A stretch of DNA of 64,000 bases from WHSW01 sp963767475 (GCA_963767475.1 CAVYEI010000003.1:1054001-1118000); one strand, 5' to 3'; numbered from the stretch's first letter, positions 51,416 through 60,306 are shown. Translations and numbers: made by a program. Notes: a model not told the origin generated them from the letters alone.

Positions 51416-53760
51416 GTGACGGTTGTTTCAACGAGCTGGGCGGCTCAGCAGCTGACCGAGTTCCTCGCCGCCGTCTCCGCCGCCGACGACGTCGACGGCG
51501 CCGTTCGCGACGCGATCGAGCGCGCCACCGAGGCCTTCGAGGCCGAGGTGGGGGCGATCGTCGGCACCGACGGGTCTGTGGTCGCGTCGCGGGTTCGGGA
51601 TCAGCGCGATTCCGCTCGAGGCGATCGATCGCGTGCGCCGGGGCGAGACCGACCGGCTCGACGTACCCGGGATCGGCGAATGTCAGGCCCTGGCGACGCC
51701 GATCGGCGATCAGCAGTTCGACGTGCTCGTCCTCGCCCGCCACGACGACCTCGTCTTCTCCTCCGAGGAGCGCAACCTGGCCCGCGGCATGGCCCGGATG
51801 CTGGCGCTGACCGTACGGCTGCTGCGGGTGCTCGGGGCCGAGCGCCGGCTGCGCGAGCTCTCCGACCGCCAGAGCGCCGAGAACGCGCGCTTGGTCGGCT
51901 CCCTGGCGGAGCGCCAGCGGCTGCTCGAGCGGCTTTCGAAGATCCAGGGCTCGATCGTCAGCCGGCGCGATCTGCAGGAGGTCCTCGACGCGATCGTCGC
52001 CGGCGCCCACGAGCTGCTCGGCGACGAGACCGTCGGCCTGAGGCTGATCGACCCGGATGATCCCGACCAGCTGATCCTGGTCGCCTCGGCCGGGGTCAGC
52101 CCCGAGCTCCTGCGGGAGATCCGCCGCAGCCCGCTCGGCCAGGGTGCCGGCGGCCGAGCGGCCGCCGAGGGCCGGCTGATCGTGATCGAGGACTACGCCG
52201 CGGACGACGCAAAGCCTCGCCGCGTTCGCCGCCGACGGCATCCGCGCCGCCCTCGCGGCGCCGGTGCGCGAGCACGGTGAGGTCGTCGGCAGCCTCGTCG
52301 TCGCCACGCACCGGGCCGGGCGCAGATACTCGAAGGCCGAGCGCGAGATGCTGGTCGCCTTCGCCGAACATGCCAGCCTCGCGCTCACCGATGCGAGGAC
52401 GGTCGGCGACGCGATCCACCAGGCCTTCCACGACTCCCTCACCGGGCTTCCGAACAGGGTCCTGCTGATGGATCGCCTCGGTCAGGCGCTCGCCCGCTCG
52501 GCTCGCACCGGCGCCCGAGCCGCCGTCCTCTTCGTCGATCTCGACACGTTCAAGAACGTCAACGACAGCCTCGGTCACCGGGCCGGCGACGAGCTGCTGC
52601 GAGAGGCGGCCAAGCGGCTGCTCGCCTGCGTGCGCTCCGCCGACACCGCGGCACGCTTCGGCGGCGACGAGTTCGTCGTCCTGCTCGAGGACGTCGACGA
52701 GCATCGCGTCGCGCGGGTGGCCAACCGGATCCTGGACGCGATGAACGAGCCGTTCGCGATCCAGAACCGCGAGGTCTTCATCGGCGCCAGCATCGGGATC
52801 GCGGTCGGCAACGACGACGCCGACGACCTGCTTCGCGACGCCGATCTGGCGCTCTACCGGGCGAAGTCCAAGGGCAAGGGCCAAAAGCAGGTGTTCGAGC
52901 CCGAGATGCACGTGGCGATGGTCGAGCGCATGGAGATGGAGGAGTCGCTGGCGAAGGCGCTGCGAGCGGCCGAGCTCGTTCTCCACTACCAGCCGATTCT
53001 CGAGCTGCGCAGCCAGGAGCTCGCCGGCGTCGAGGCGCTGGTCCGCTGGCTGCACCCGGCCCGGGGCCTGCTGCTGCCCGGCGAGTTCATCCCGATCGCC
53101 GAGGACAGCCGCCTGATGCTGCCGCTGGGGCGCTGGGTGTTGCGCACCGCCTGCATGCAGGTCGCCGAGTGGCGGCGCACCCACGACTCCGCGCGCGAGC
53201 TGACCCTGAACGTCAACTTCTCCAGCGCCCAGTTCAGCGACCCGACCCTGGTCGAAGGGGTACGCGAGGCGCTCGCCGAGACCGAGCTGCCACCGGAGCA
53301 GCTGGTGCTCGAGCTGACCGAGACCGCGTTCCTGCGCGACCCGGACACGGTCGCCGAGCGCATGGTTGAGCTGAAGCGGCTCGGCGTCGGGCTCGCCGTC
53401 GACGACTTCGGCACCGGCAACGCCTCCCTGCGCCACCTGATCCGGTTCCCGGTCGACGTGCTCAAGGTCGACCGCGCGTTCGTCAACCGGATCGGTATCG
53501 ACCGCCGGCAGACCGCGATCGCGGGCTCGATAATCCGGCTCGGCGAGGACCTGGAGATGGTCGTCGTCGCCGAGGGGATCGAGACTCCCGACCAGCTCGC
53601 CAAGCTGGTCGCGCTCGGCTGCGACTTCGGCCAGGGCTTCTACCTCGACCGGCCGATGGAGCCGCTCTCGCTCGAGCCGCAGCTTGCGCGCGCCCCGGCG
53701 ACGCCCGCGAACGGGAACGGCAACGGCCACGCCCGCCAGCCGCTGCTCAGGAGCCGATGA
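51416..53760 (+). pseudogene. GAF-GGDEF-EAL cyclic-di-GMP protein, interrupted by two +1 frameshifts
   Basis: Would be about 780 residues, from GTG 51416. Frame 1 covers a short N-terminal region. A one-base insertion in the GGG at 51591-51593 moves to frame 2, which holds most of a GAF-like region and a second GAF start (DLQEVLDAIVAGAHELLGDE). Another insertion near 52205-52216 moves to frame 3 with HDSLTGLPNR, a degenerate-free RFGGDEFVVLLEDV (active GGDEF) and an EAL domain with ELVLHYQPILELRSQELAGV (EAL motif present as VEAL), DDFGTG and KVDRAFV. It should make and/or break c-di-GMP in response to the FIST partner. Errors in assembly are the likelier cause of the shifts. Confidence 0.85.
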
Positions 53761-54283
53761 TCATGCAGGTCGCGGTCGCGTGGGCGAGCAGCTTGCCGCT
53801 CGCCGCGTCGATCAGCTTCGCCTGCGCGGTTGCCTGACGGCGCCCTCGGTAAAGCACCTCGGCTTCGGCTCGCACGAGCTGCGTTTCCGAGGTGATCGCG
53901 CGAACCATCTTCACCTCGAGGCTGAGCGTGGTGTAAGCCTCGCCGACCTCCAGCGTCGTGTGCACGGCGCAGCCGAGCGCCGAGTCGAGCAGCGTCGCGG
54001 CGTAGCCGCCGTGGACGACGCCGATCGGGTTGTAGTGCTCCTCACCCGGTTGACCTTCGAAGACGGCGCGCCCGGGCTCGAGCTCGACCGGCTGCATCCG
54101 CAGCAGGACCGCGATCGGTGGCGGCGGCAGCTCGCCCGCCGCCAGCGCACGCATGTAGTCGATCCCCTTCAGCTCGGCGCCCGCGGTGGCGACCGAGAGC
54201 GGATCCTGCCAGGTGATCGTGCGGCTGCGCGTATCGTCGGGCGAACGCTCCGCGTGCAGCGCAGCAGCGTCGGTCGAGATCAC
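53747..54283 (-). CDS. PaaI/hotdog-fold thioesterase
   Basis: 178 residues beginning at GTG 54283. The C-terminal 130 residues are a hotdog-fold thioesterase of the PaaI type: HYNPIGVVHGGYAATLLDSA (the HGG motif and catalytic Asp), VGEAYTTLSLEVKMVRAI and RGRRQATAQAKLID. It would hydrolyse acyl-CoA thioesters, relieving CoA traps during aromatic or fatty-acid breakdown. An N-terminal 50-residue extension mentions DPLSVATAGAELKGIDYMRA, often seen in this subgroup. It follows a 31-codon ORF by a GTGA overlap and is divergent from the HxlR gene. Confidence 0.88.
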   Translation of the reverse strand: MISTDAAALHAERSPDDTRSRTITWQDPLSVATAGAELKGIDYMRALAAGELPPPPIAVLLRMQPVELEPGRAVFEGQPGEEHYNPIGVVHGGYAATLLDSALGCAVHTTLEVGEAYTTLSLEVKMVRAITSETQLVRAEAEVLYRGRRQATAQAKLIDAASGKLLAHATATCMIIGS

Positions 54284-54375
54284 CTCCCCTGCTCCTTCGA
54301 GGGATAGAGCAGGTCGGCGAGGATCTCCTCATAGGTCAATTCGACCGTGATCGGCTGTAGCTCGATGGCAGTCAT
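54280..54375 (-). CDS. 31-residue small protein coupled to the thioesterase
   Basis: ATG 54375 is preceded by a perfect AAGGAG 6 nt away, one of the best ribosome-binding sites in the window. The ORF encodes 31 residues (starting MTAIELQPITVELTYEEIL, ending YPSKEQGR) and its stop overlaps the thioesterase GTG as GTGA. It may be a real microprotein or a translational leader that couples expression of the thioesterase. The composition is acidic and shows no membrane helix. Confidence 0.5.
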   Translation of the reverse strand: MTAIELQPITVELTYEEILADLLYPSKEQGR

Positions 54376-54411
54376 CCGCCGCTCCTTGCCTTAGGTTGCT
54401 TGACGAAACTG

Positions 54412-54441
54412 AAGGTAACACCTTGAGTTGCGTGATGCAAC
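54412..54441. promoter_or_regulatory. Two palindromes before the HxlR gene
   Basis: AAGGT-AAC-ACCTT (54412-54424) and GTTGC-GTGAT-GCAAC (54427-54441) are perfect 5-bp inverted repeats placed side by side between the divergent thioesterase and HxlR genes. A TTGACG hexamer at 54400-54405 could be a -35. These are candidate operators of the HxlR protein. Confidence 0.4.
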
Positions 54442-54464
54442 CCAGTGTGCGAGAATCACACACG

Positions 54465-54935
54465 ATGCTGAACCGCGAGTACGACCAGGTCTGTTCGATC
54501 GCCCGCACGCTCGAGGTGCTGGGCGAGCGCTGGACCCTGCTCGTGATCCGCGACGTCTTCAACGGCCACCGGCGCTTCGACCAGATCCAGGAGAACCTCG
54601 GCGTCGCTCGCAACGTCCTCTCCACCAGGCTCGCGCGGCTGGTCGAGGAGGGAATCCTCGAGAAGCGCGCCTATCAGGAGCATCCGCCGCGCTACGAGTA
54701 CTTCCTCACCGAGAGCGGTCTCGACCTGTGGCCGGTGATGATCAGCCTGCTGCACTGGGGCGACAGCCACCTGGCCGAGCCGGATGGTCCGCCGATGCTG
54801 ATCCGCCACAAGCGCTGCGACGGGCTCGTCGACGATCGGGGCACCTGCAAGAAGTGCGGTCAGCGCCTCAACGCCCGCGACGCCTACACGGAGTACGGGC
54901 CGGGCGCCCCGGCGGAGTGGACCGAGGCCGCGTAG
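54465..54935 (+). CDS. HxlR family transcriptional regulator
   Basis: 156 residues from ATG 54465 (MLNREYDQVCSIARTLEVLG). The winged helix is complete: LGERWTLLVIRDVFNGHRRF, DQIQENLGVARNVLSTRLAR and LVEEGILEKRAYQEHPPRYE, followed by YFLTESGLDLWPVMISLLHW, the HxlR signature. The C-terminal 45 residues hold CDG and CKKCG (KRCDGLV and TCKKCGQRLNARD), a short Cys-rich element that could bind zinc. HxlR proteins act as dimers on palindromic sites, two of which precede this gene. It is followed at once by the acyl-CoA dehydrogenase gene. Confidence 0.9.
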   Translation: MLNREYDQVCSIARTLEVLGERWTLLVIRDVFNGHRRFDQIQENLGVARNVLSTRLARLVEEGILEKRAYQEHPPRYEYFLTESGLDLWPVMISLLHWGDSHLAEPDGPPMLIRHKRCDGLVDDRGTCKKCGQRLNARDAYTEYGPGAPAEWTEAA

Positions 54936-54938
54936 GCT
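54933..54938 (+). promoter_or_regulatory. Leaderless -10 box (TAGGCT) for the acyl-CoA dehydrogenase
   Basis: TAGGCT overlaps the HxlR stop codon (TAG at 54933-54935) and is followed by 10 nt and TTG 54949. Cotranscription with the HxlR gene is equally possible. Confidence 0.35.
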
Positions 54939-54948
54939 TCGCCGCCGC

Positions 54949-56083
54949 TTGGACTTCCAGCTCTCAGACGAACAGCGGCTGCTGCGCGACACGGTCCGCG
55001 ACTTCGCCCGTGCCGAGGTCGCGCCGGTCGCCGAGGAGCTCGACCGCACGAAGGCGTTCCCCTACGAGCTGGTGGCGAAGATGGGCGCGCTCGACCTGAT
55101 GGGGATCCCGTTCCCCGAGGAATACGGGGGCGGGGGCGGCGACTCCCTCTCCTATGCGATCGCGTGTCGAGGAGCTGACCCGGATCGATTCGTCGGTGGC
55201 GATCACGATGTGCGCCCACACCTCGCTCGGAACGCAGCCGGTCTACCTGTTCGGCTCCGAGGAGCAGAAGCGGGAGCTGCTGCCGGACCTCTGCGCGGGG
55301 CGCAAGCTCGGTGCCTTCGGGCTCACCGAGCCCGAGGCCGGCTCCGACGCCGGCAACGTCAAGACCCGGGCTCAGCTCGACGGCGGCGAGTGGGTGATCG
55401 ACGGCGCGAAGCAGTTCATCACCAACGCCGGCACCGAGATCTCGGGGCACGTGGCGATCACCGCGCGGACCGGCGACAACGAGATCTCCAACCTGATCGT
55501 CGAGCGCGGCACGCCGGGCTACGAGCAGGGCGAGCCCTATCGCAAGATGGGCTGGAACGCCTCCGACACGCGGCCGCTTACCTTCACCGAATGCCGGGTG
55601 CCGGAGGAGAACCTGCTCGGCCCGCGCGGTGCCGGCTTCAAGCAGTTCCTGCACATCCTCGACATCGGCCGGATCGGGGTGGCGGCGATGGGCGTCGGCC
55701 TCGCCCAGGGGGCCCTCGACGAGGCGATCGCATACGCCAAGGAGCGCCGTGCGTTTGGCCAGCCGATCTCGAAGTTCCAGGCGATCCAGGCGAAGATCGC
55801 CGACATCTCCGCCCAGATCGAGGCCGCCCGCCTGCTCACCTACCGCGCGGCGCTGGAAAAGGACGCCGGCGAGTCGTTCAGCCTCACCGCCGCGCAGGCG
55901 AAGCTGATCACCGGCCGGCTCGCCGTCCGCGCCACCGAGGAAGCCGTTCAGATCCACGGCGGCTACGGCTACATCGAGGAGTACCCGGTCTGCCGCTTCT
56001 ACCGCGACGCCAAGATCCTCACGATCGGCGAGGGCACCGACGAGGTGCAGCAGATGGTGATCGCGCGCGCACTCGGCTGCTAG
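54949..56083 (+). pseudogene. Acyl-CoA dehydrogenase, interrupted by one +1 frameshift
   Basis: Would encode 377 residues, the normal length, from TTG 54949 (MDFQLSDEQRLLRDTVRDFA). A single extra T at about 55165 (ATCGCGTGTCGAG in place of ATCGCGGTCGAG) breaks the frame after SLSYAIA; the rest is intact. Visible are FGLTEPEAGSDAGNVKTRAQ (FAD-contacting loop), RRAFGQPISKFQAIQAKIAD and IHGGYGYIEEYPVCRFYRDA, with the catalytic Glu in the EYPV segment. It oxidises an acyl-CoA and passes electrons to ETF, whose genes lie 15 kb away. The insertion is most likely a sequence error. Confidence 0.85.
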
Positions 56084-56219
56084 AGCGCCCGTTCGAGGGC
56101 CCTCGAACAGCAGCAGAATGCGTAATTTGCGGGTTCGTGGGCATCGGCACTAAAGAGCGTCCGGCGGCGGCGCTTACACTCGCGCCGACGAGCCCACCGT
56201 CGAGCATCGAGGAGAGTCG

Positions 56220-56432
56220 ATGACCAGCATGGACAGCAACGCGAGGTGGCGAGAGATGGCGGCGCTGCGCGACGAGGTCGATCAGCCCGCAGTGGTCGTT
56301 CCGATCTGCGTCAGCAGGCTGGATGGCCGCCCGCACGAGCTGTCGCCGAAGGCGCGACGGTTCGCCGAGGCGCTCTCGTTCACCGATGGTTGGTCGCGGA
56401 TCAGCGACGCCCGCAGCCGCCGCGCCGCATAA
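56220..56432 (+). CDS. Small hypothetical protein
   Basis: 70 residues with a good Shine-Dalgarno (GAGGAG) 6 nt before ATG 56220. The sequence is charged and soluble (RWREMAALRDEVDQPAVVVP and SPKARRFAEALSFTDGWSRI). No family recognised. It stands alone, convergent with the PRC-barrel gene. The 136 nt upstream hold no other feature that I can support. Confidence 0.5.
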   Translation: MTSMDSNARWREMAALRDEVDQPAVVVPICVSRLDGRPHELSPKARRFAEALSFTDGWSRISDARSRRAA

Positions 56433-56444
56433 CCGAAGCTCAGA

Positions 56445-56846
56445 TCAGGCCGGGTGTGCGCTGACGGCGTCGTCGTCGAGCGCGCCAAGCTCGGTCACGC
56501 GGCCGACCCCGACGGCGAGCCCGTAGTGCTCGAGCAGCTGCCTCTCGGTGCCGACGGTGAGCGGCTCGTTCGGCTCCATGCGCGGGGCGCGGCGAATCTG
56601 ATCGCGGCTGTAGGGAACCCAGACGTGACCGACCCCCTCGACCGCGTCGCGGGCCGGGACCAGCGTGTAGTGGCCGAAGCGGCCCATCCGCGCCAGCAGC
56701 CATTCGGGCTCGTTGCTGGACTCGTCGACGAACAGGCCCTCGACCCGGCCGACGTTGCCGCCCGAGATCTCGTCGAGCCGGTGCCCGACCCAGGCCCGGA
56801 CGCTGTCTGCGTCGGGACGCGCGATCGACTCGGCCGTCTCAGTCAT
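56445..56846 (-). CDS. PRC-barrel domain protein
   Basis: 133 residues. Residues about 15-80 form a PRC-barrel: VRAWVGHRLDEISGGNVGRV, EGLFVDESSNEPEWLLARMG and HYTLVPARDAVEGVGHVWVP. The rest is a helical tail (TVGTERQLLEHYGLAVGVG). PRC-barrels occur in photosynthetic reaction-centre H subunits and RimM and often bind proteins or RNA. Stand-alone members are poorly understood. It overlaps the meaB 3' end by 8 nt on the same strand, suggesting one transcript. Confidence 0.8.
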   Translation of the reverse strand: MTETAESIARPDADSVRAWVGHRLDEISGGNVGRVEGLFVDESSNEPEWLLARMGRFGHYTLVPARDAVEGVGHVWVPYSRDQIRRAPRMEPNEPLTVGTERQLLEHYGLAVGVGRVTELGALDDDAVSAHPA

Positions 56847-57798
56847 CGATCCCCTTTTCTAGCAACTCCCGCGCTGCCGTCGCCGGGTCGATCTCGCGGC
56901 TGACGACGCGGTCGAGCAGCGCGGCCCAGTCAGGGTCGGCGGCCGCCTTCGTCTCGAGCTCGCGCCGCATCCGTGCCGCGGCGATCCCGAGCACCTCGGC
57001 GCGCAGGTTGCGGGCCCGGCGCTCGGCAAGCGTGCCCGCTTGTGCGATCAGCTTCCCGTGGGCGTCGATTGCCTCCAACAGCTCGACGATCCCCTCCGCC
57101 TTGGCCGCCTCGGTGCGGACCACCGGCACCTTCCACTCGCGCTGGGGCCCGAGCGCGAGCACCGACTTGACCTCGCGGATCATCGTGTTGGCGAGCGGGT
57201 GCTCGGCCTTGTTGACGCAGATCACGTCGGGGATCTCCATCACCCCCGCCTTCAGCGCCTGGATCGAATCGCCCGAGCCCGGCATCAGCGCCAGGACCAC
57301 GGTGTCGGCGTGGTCGACGACGTCGATCTCGCCCTGCCCCACCCCGACCGTCTCCAGGAGGACGTCGTCCTTGCCCGAAGCGTCCATCAGCAGCGCCGCC
57401 TGCAGGGCCGCCTCGGCAAGGCCGCCCAGCGAGCCCCTGGTCGCCATCGAGCGGATGAACACCCCGGGGTCGAGGAAATGCTCGGAGAGGCGGATGCGGT
57501 CGCCCAGCACCGCTCCCTGGGTGAACGGGCTCGAGGGGTCGATCGAGAGCACGCCGACCTCGCGTTCGGCCTTGCGCAACTCGACGCAGATCGCCCCGAT
57601 CAGCGTGCTCTTGCCGACCCCGGGAGGGCCGGTGAAACCGATGACCCGCGCCGAGCCGGTGCGGGGAAAGAGCTCGGCGACCAGCCGGTCGCCCTCGGGA
57701 TCGCGGTTCTCGACCAGGCTGATCGCCCGCGCAAGCGCGCGCTTGTCGCCGGCGACCAAACGCTCGCCGAGCGAGTCGGTTGCTGCAGGCTCAGCCAC
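56839..57798 (-). CDS. meaB: MeaB-type GTPase chaperone of B12-dependent acyl-CoA mutases
   Basis: 319 residues beginning at GTG 57798. The G3E GTPase fold has the P-loop GPPGVGKST (57-65), switch region SIDPSSPFTQGAVLGDRIRL, the DxxG-like LLETVGVGQGEIDVVDHAD and the base motif as NKAEH (CVNKAEHPLAN). MeaB loads adenosylcobalamin onto and protects methylmalonyl-CoA or isobutyryl-CoA mutase. The mutase genes are 15 kb away. In isobutyryl-CoA mutases the chaperone can be fused (IcmF); here it is separate. A TAGACT box is 8 nt upstream. Confidence 0.92.
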   Translation of the reverse strand: MAEPAATDSLGERLVAGDKRALARAISLVENRDPEGDRLVAELFPRTGSARVIGFTGPPGVGKSTLIGAICVELRKAEREVGVLSIDPSSPFTQGAVLGDRIRLSEHFLDPGVFIRSMATRGSLGGLAEAALQAALLMDASGKDDVLLETVGVGQGEIDVVDHADTVVLALMPGSGDSIQALKAGVMEIPDVICVNKAEHPLANTMIREVKSVLALGPQREWKVPVVRTEAAKAEGIVELLEAIDAHGKLIAQAGTLAERRARNLRAEVLGIAAARMRRELETKAAADPDWAALLDRVVSREIDPATAARELLEKGIDD

Positions 57799-57806
57799 GG
57801 CGGCGC

Positions 57807-57812
57807 AGTCTA
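57807..57812 (-). promoter_or_regulatory. Leaderless -10 box (TAGACT) for meaB
   Basis: Minus-strand TAGACT followed by 8 nt and GTG 57798; same hexamer as that of the mutase large subunit, which it chaperones. Confidence 0.5.
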
Positions 57813-57886
57813 GACGCACGATATGGCTCGTCCGCGCACGCGGATGACGCACGGCCACCGTCGCTGGATCGCGCCGCTCGGGACTC

Positions 57887-57908
57887 GCCCATGTCCCATG
57901 ACATGGGC
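57887..57908. repeat. 22-bp perfect inverted repeat in a divergent gap
   Basis: GCCCATGTC (57887-57895), a 4-nt centre CCAT, then GACATGGGC (57900-57908). Perfect 9-bp arms. It lies in the 196-nt gap between meaB and the acyltransferase, nearer the latter. It could be an operator or a hairpin; no T-run follows. Confidence 0.5.
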
Positions 57909-57978
57909 TTCGCCCGATCGCCACGCCCAGCTCGGTCCCGTGTGTCCCCGCGCACGCGGCCAACCCACATCGGGCGTC

Positions 57979-57984
57979 TAGAGT
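57979..57984 (+). promoter_or_regulatory. Leaderless -10 box (TAGAGT) for the acyltransferase
   Basis: TAGAGT followed by 10 nt and GTG 57995, no Shine-Dalgarno sequence. Confidence 0.35.
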
Positions 57985-57994
57985 CCGCGCACCC

Positions 57995-58615
57995 GTGATC
58001 CGGACGCTGCGCTTCCTCGCCGCCAACCGCATGCTCAACCTGCGCTACGGGCGCCTGCTTTGGCGCTATCTGTGGCGGCGCCTGTTCACGCGCGCGGGCT
58101 GGCGCTGGGAGACCGAAGGGCCCGTGTTCTTCGGCAAGGGCCTCGAGCTGCAGATCGCCAAGCGCGGCAAGATCCGCTTCGGGAAATTCGTCTGGATCGG
58201 CGACGGGACCAAGATCCGCTGCCACGAAGGCGAGGTGGTGATCGAGCAGAAGACGGTGATCGGCCAGGAGTGCACGATCTCTGCCTACCGCCGGGTTCGG
58301 ATCGGCGAGCAGTGCGTGATCGCCGACCGGGCGATGTTCATCGACTTCGACCACGGCGTGGTCGAGGTCGAGCGGCCGATACGCGTCCAGGGCATCTACA
58401 TGCGCGATGTCGAGGTCGGCTCCAACGTCTGGATCGGCTACGGCGCCTGCGTTCTGCGCGGCGTCCGCGTCGGCGACAACTCGATCGTCGGCACGAACGC
58501 GGTGGTGACCAAGGACGTGCCCGCGAACGCGGTCGTCGGCGGCGTCCCGGCGACCCTGATCCGGATGCGAGAGGCGCCCGAGACGCTGCGCTGGCCGAAC
58601 CCGGTCGAGCCCTAG
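57995..58615 (+). CDS. Hexapeptide-repeat (left-handed beta helix) acyltransferase
   Basis: 206 residues starting at GTG 57995. After a basic N-terminal helix (residues 1-35, likely membrane- or CoA-associated) come hexapeptide repeats of the left-handed beta helix: FGKFVWIGDGTKIRC, VVIEQKTVIGQECTISAYRR, VRIGEQCVIADRAMF and VGSNVWIGYGACVLRGVRVG. It ends in the classic NSIVGTNAVVTKDVPANAVV and GGVPATLIRM of O-acetyltransferases. Likely transfers acetyl from acetyl-CoA to a sugar or glycan. No glycan cluster adjoins it, so the substrate is open. Confidence 0.85.
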   Translation: MIRTLRFLAANRMLNLRYGRLLWRYLWRRLFTRAGWRWETEGPVFFGKGLELQIAKRGKIRFGKFVWIGDGTKIRCHEGEVVIEQKTVIGQECTISAYRRVRIGEQCVIADRAMFIDFDHGVVEVERPIRVQGIYMRDVEVGSNVWIGYGACVLRGVRVGDNSIVGTNAVVTKDVPANAVVGGVPATLIRMREAPETLRWPNPVEP

Positions 58616-58701
58616 GCAGACGCTCCGATGAATTCGCCGAGGTCGGACGGTCTTCATCCGCATAACGTGCCGCGAGGAGCCGACGACAGAGAGGGAGTCC
58701 G

Positions 58702-60087
58702 ATGAGTGAACCGGCCAATCCGCCCGCGCCCGCCGACGCCAACCTGACCGAGCTGCGGCGATCGGTGCGCGGAGCCGTGATCGCGCCCGCCGATCCCGGC
58801 TACGACGTCGTCCGCCGCTGCTTCAACGCCCTGATCGATCGCCGGCCGGCGGCGATCGTCCGCTGCCTCGACGCCCGCGACGTCGCCACGGCGCTCGACT
58901 TCGGCCGCTCGCAGGCGCTCGAGGTCGCCGTCCGCGGAGGCGGACACAACCCGTCGGGACATTGCGTCTGCGACGACGGCCTGGTGATCGACCTCTCGCT
59001 GATGAACGCCGTCGAGGTGGATCGCGAGGCGAAGATCGCCAGATCCCAGGGCGGCGCCACGTGGCTCGACTTCGACTCCGCCACCCAGGCTGATGGACTG
59101 GTGACGCCGGGCGGGGTGGTCGGCACGACCGGCGTCGCCGGGCTCACCTTCGGCGGCGGGATCGGGCATCTGACGGCCCAGTACGGGCTCACCTGCGACC
59201 ACCTTGTCAGCGCCGAGCTCGTGACCGCCGACGGCACCGAGGTGCGGGCGAGCGCGGACGAGAACCCCGAACTGCTCTGGGGAGTTCGTGGCGGCGGCGG
59301 CAACTTCGGCGTCGCGACCCGGCTCGAGTTTCGCCTCCATCCGCTGGAGCAGGTGCTCGGCGGCCGGCTCACCTACCGCGGCGAGGGCGTGGCGGAGGTC
59401 TTTCGCCGCTACCGCGACCTGGTCGCCGCGGCACCGGGCGATCTCAGCTGCGGGGCGCTGATCGCGGTCGACGATTCGGTCGAGCCGATCCTGATCATCT
59501 CGCCCTGCTACACCGGGACCGAGGCCGAGCCCGAGCAGCTGCGCGAGCTGCGTTCGCTGCCCGGCCTCGTCGACGACGGCGTGCGCCTGCACTCGTTCAT
59601 CGCCCAGCAGCACCTGTTCAACCCGCCCTACGGCGAGGATCGCAACTACTGGAAGGGGCACTTCGTGCGCGAGCTCCCGGACGAGCTCATCGACGAGCTC
59701 ATCCGGCGCATGCTCGCCCTCGGCCGCTCGCCCGGGCAGTTGCTGATCGAGTCGCTTCACGGCGCGCCCAAGGACGGCGACGCCGAGGCCGCCGCGGTCG
59801 GCTTTCGCGACGCGGCCTTCAACCTCAGCGTGATGGCGGGCTGGCTGGACCCGGCCCTCGATCAGGAGCAGATCGAGTGGGCGCGCGAGACGGCGGCGGC
59901 GATCGAGCCCTGGTCGATGAGCGGCGGCTACGTCAACTACATGCAGGCCGACGAGCCGATCGAGCGCGTGCGGGCCGCCTTCGGCGAGCAGACCTTCGAT
60001 CGGCTGCGGGCGCTGAAGACGCAATACGACCCGGACAACCTGCTGCACCGAAACCAGAACATTCCGCCGCTTCCGAGCAGCGGCTAG
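58702..60087 (+). CDS. FAD-linked oxidase (berberine-bridge-enzyme-like)
   Basis: 461 residues with a GAGGGAG Shine-Dalgarno. The PCMH-type FAD-binding domain carries VRGGGHNPSGHCVCDDG, where His82 would be the residue covalently linked to FAD. It also has TPGGVVGTTGVAGLTFGGGI (no Cys for a second bond, so mono-covalent). The C-terminal berberine-bridge segment is YDPDNLLHRNQNIPP. Family members oxidise sugars, alkaloids or aromatic alcohols with O2 and release H2O2. No Tat or Sec signal is seen, so it is cytosolic. It is followed by a small gene 9 nt downstream. Confidence 0.9.
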   Translation: MSEPANPPAPADANLTELRRSVRGAVIAPADPGYDVVRRCFNALIDRRPAAIVRCLDARDVATALDFGRSQALEVAVRGGGHNPSGHCVCDDGLVIDLSLMNAVEVDREAKIARSQGGATWLDFDSATQADGLVTPGGVVGTTGVAGLTFGGGIGHLTAQYGLTCDHLVSAELVTADGTEVRASADENPELLWGVRGGGGNFGVATRLEFRLHPLEQVLGGRLTYRGEGVAEVFRRYRDLVAAAPGDLSCGALIAVDDSVEPILIISPCYTGTEAEPEQLRELRSLPGLVDDGVRLHSFIAQQHLFNPPYGEDRNYWKGHFVRELPDELIDELIRRMLALGRSPGQLLIESLHGAPKDGDAEAAAVGFRDAAFNLSVMAGWLDPALDQEQIEWARETAAAIEPWSMSGGYVNYMQADEPIERVRAAFGEQTFDRLRALKTQYDPDNLLHRNQNIPPLPSSG

Positions 60088-60090
60088 GCT
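60085..60090 (+). promoter_or_regulatory. Leaderless -10 box (TAGGCT) for the small gene at 60097
   Basis: TAGGCT overlaps the oxidase stop (TAG at 60085-60087) and is followed by exactly 6 nt and ATG 60097. Same hexamer and spacing as at the lipase gene. Confidence 0.45.
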
Positions 60091-60096
60091 GAGCGA

Positions 60097-60306
60097 ATGA
60101 GCGAGCCCGAACCGATCCACGGCTTCAAGGAAGGCGATCCGGTCTGGGTCGAGGACGGCGACGGCAAGCACCATCCCGGTGTGTTCGTCGGCGACAACGA
60201 GAACGCGGGCTGGTTCGGCGGCGGGCCCAGCGCCTACGTCGTCCACCCCGAGGCTCATCAGGCCGAGGTGGTCTCGGTCTTCCGGATCACTCCCAGAGAC
60301 GAGTAG
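60097..60306 (+). CDS. Small hypothetical protein
   Basis: 69 residues, soluble and acidic. The pattern FKEGDPVWVEDGDGKHHPGV then VGDNENAGWFGGGPSAYVVH and EVVSVFRITPRD suggests a small SH3-like beta barrel. No named family recognised. It sits between the oxidase and the crotonase gene (13-nt gap) and could be cotranscribed with the latter. Confidence 0.65.
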   Translation: MSEPEPIHGFKEGDPVWVEDGDGKHHPGVFVGDNENAGWFGGGPSAYVVHPEAHQAEVVSVFRITPRDE

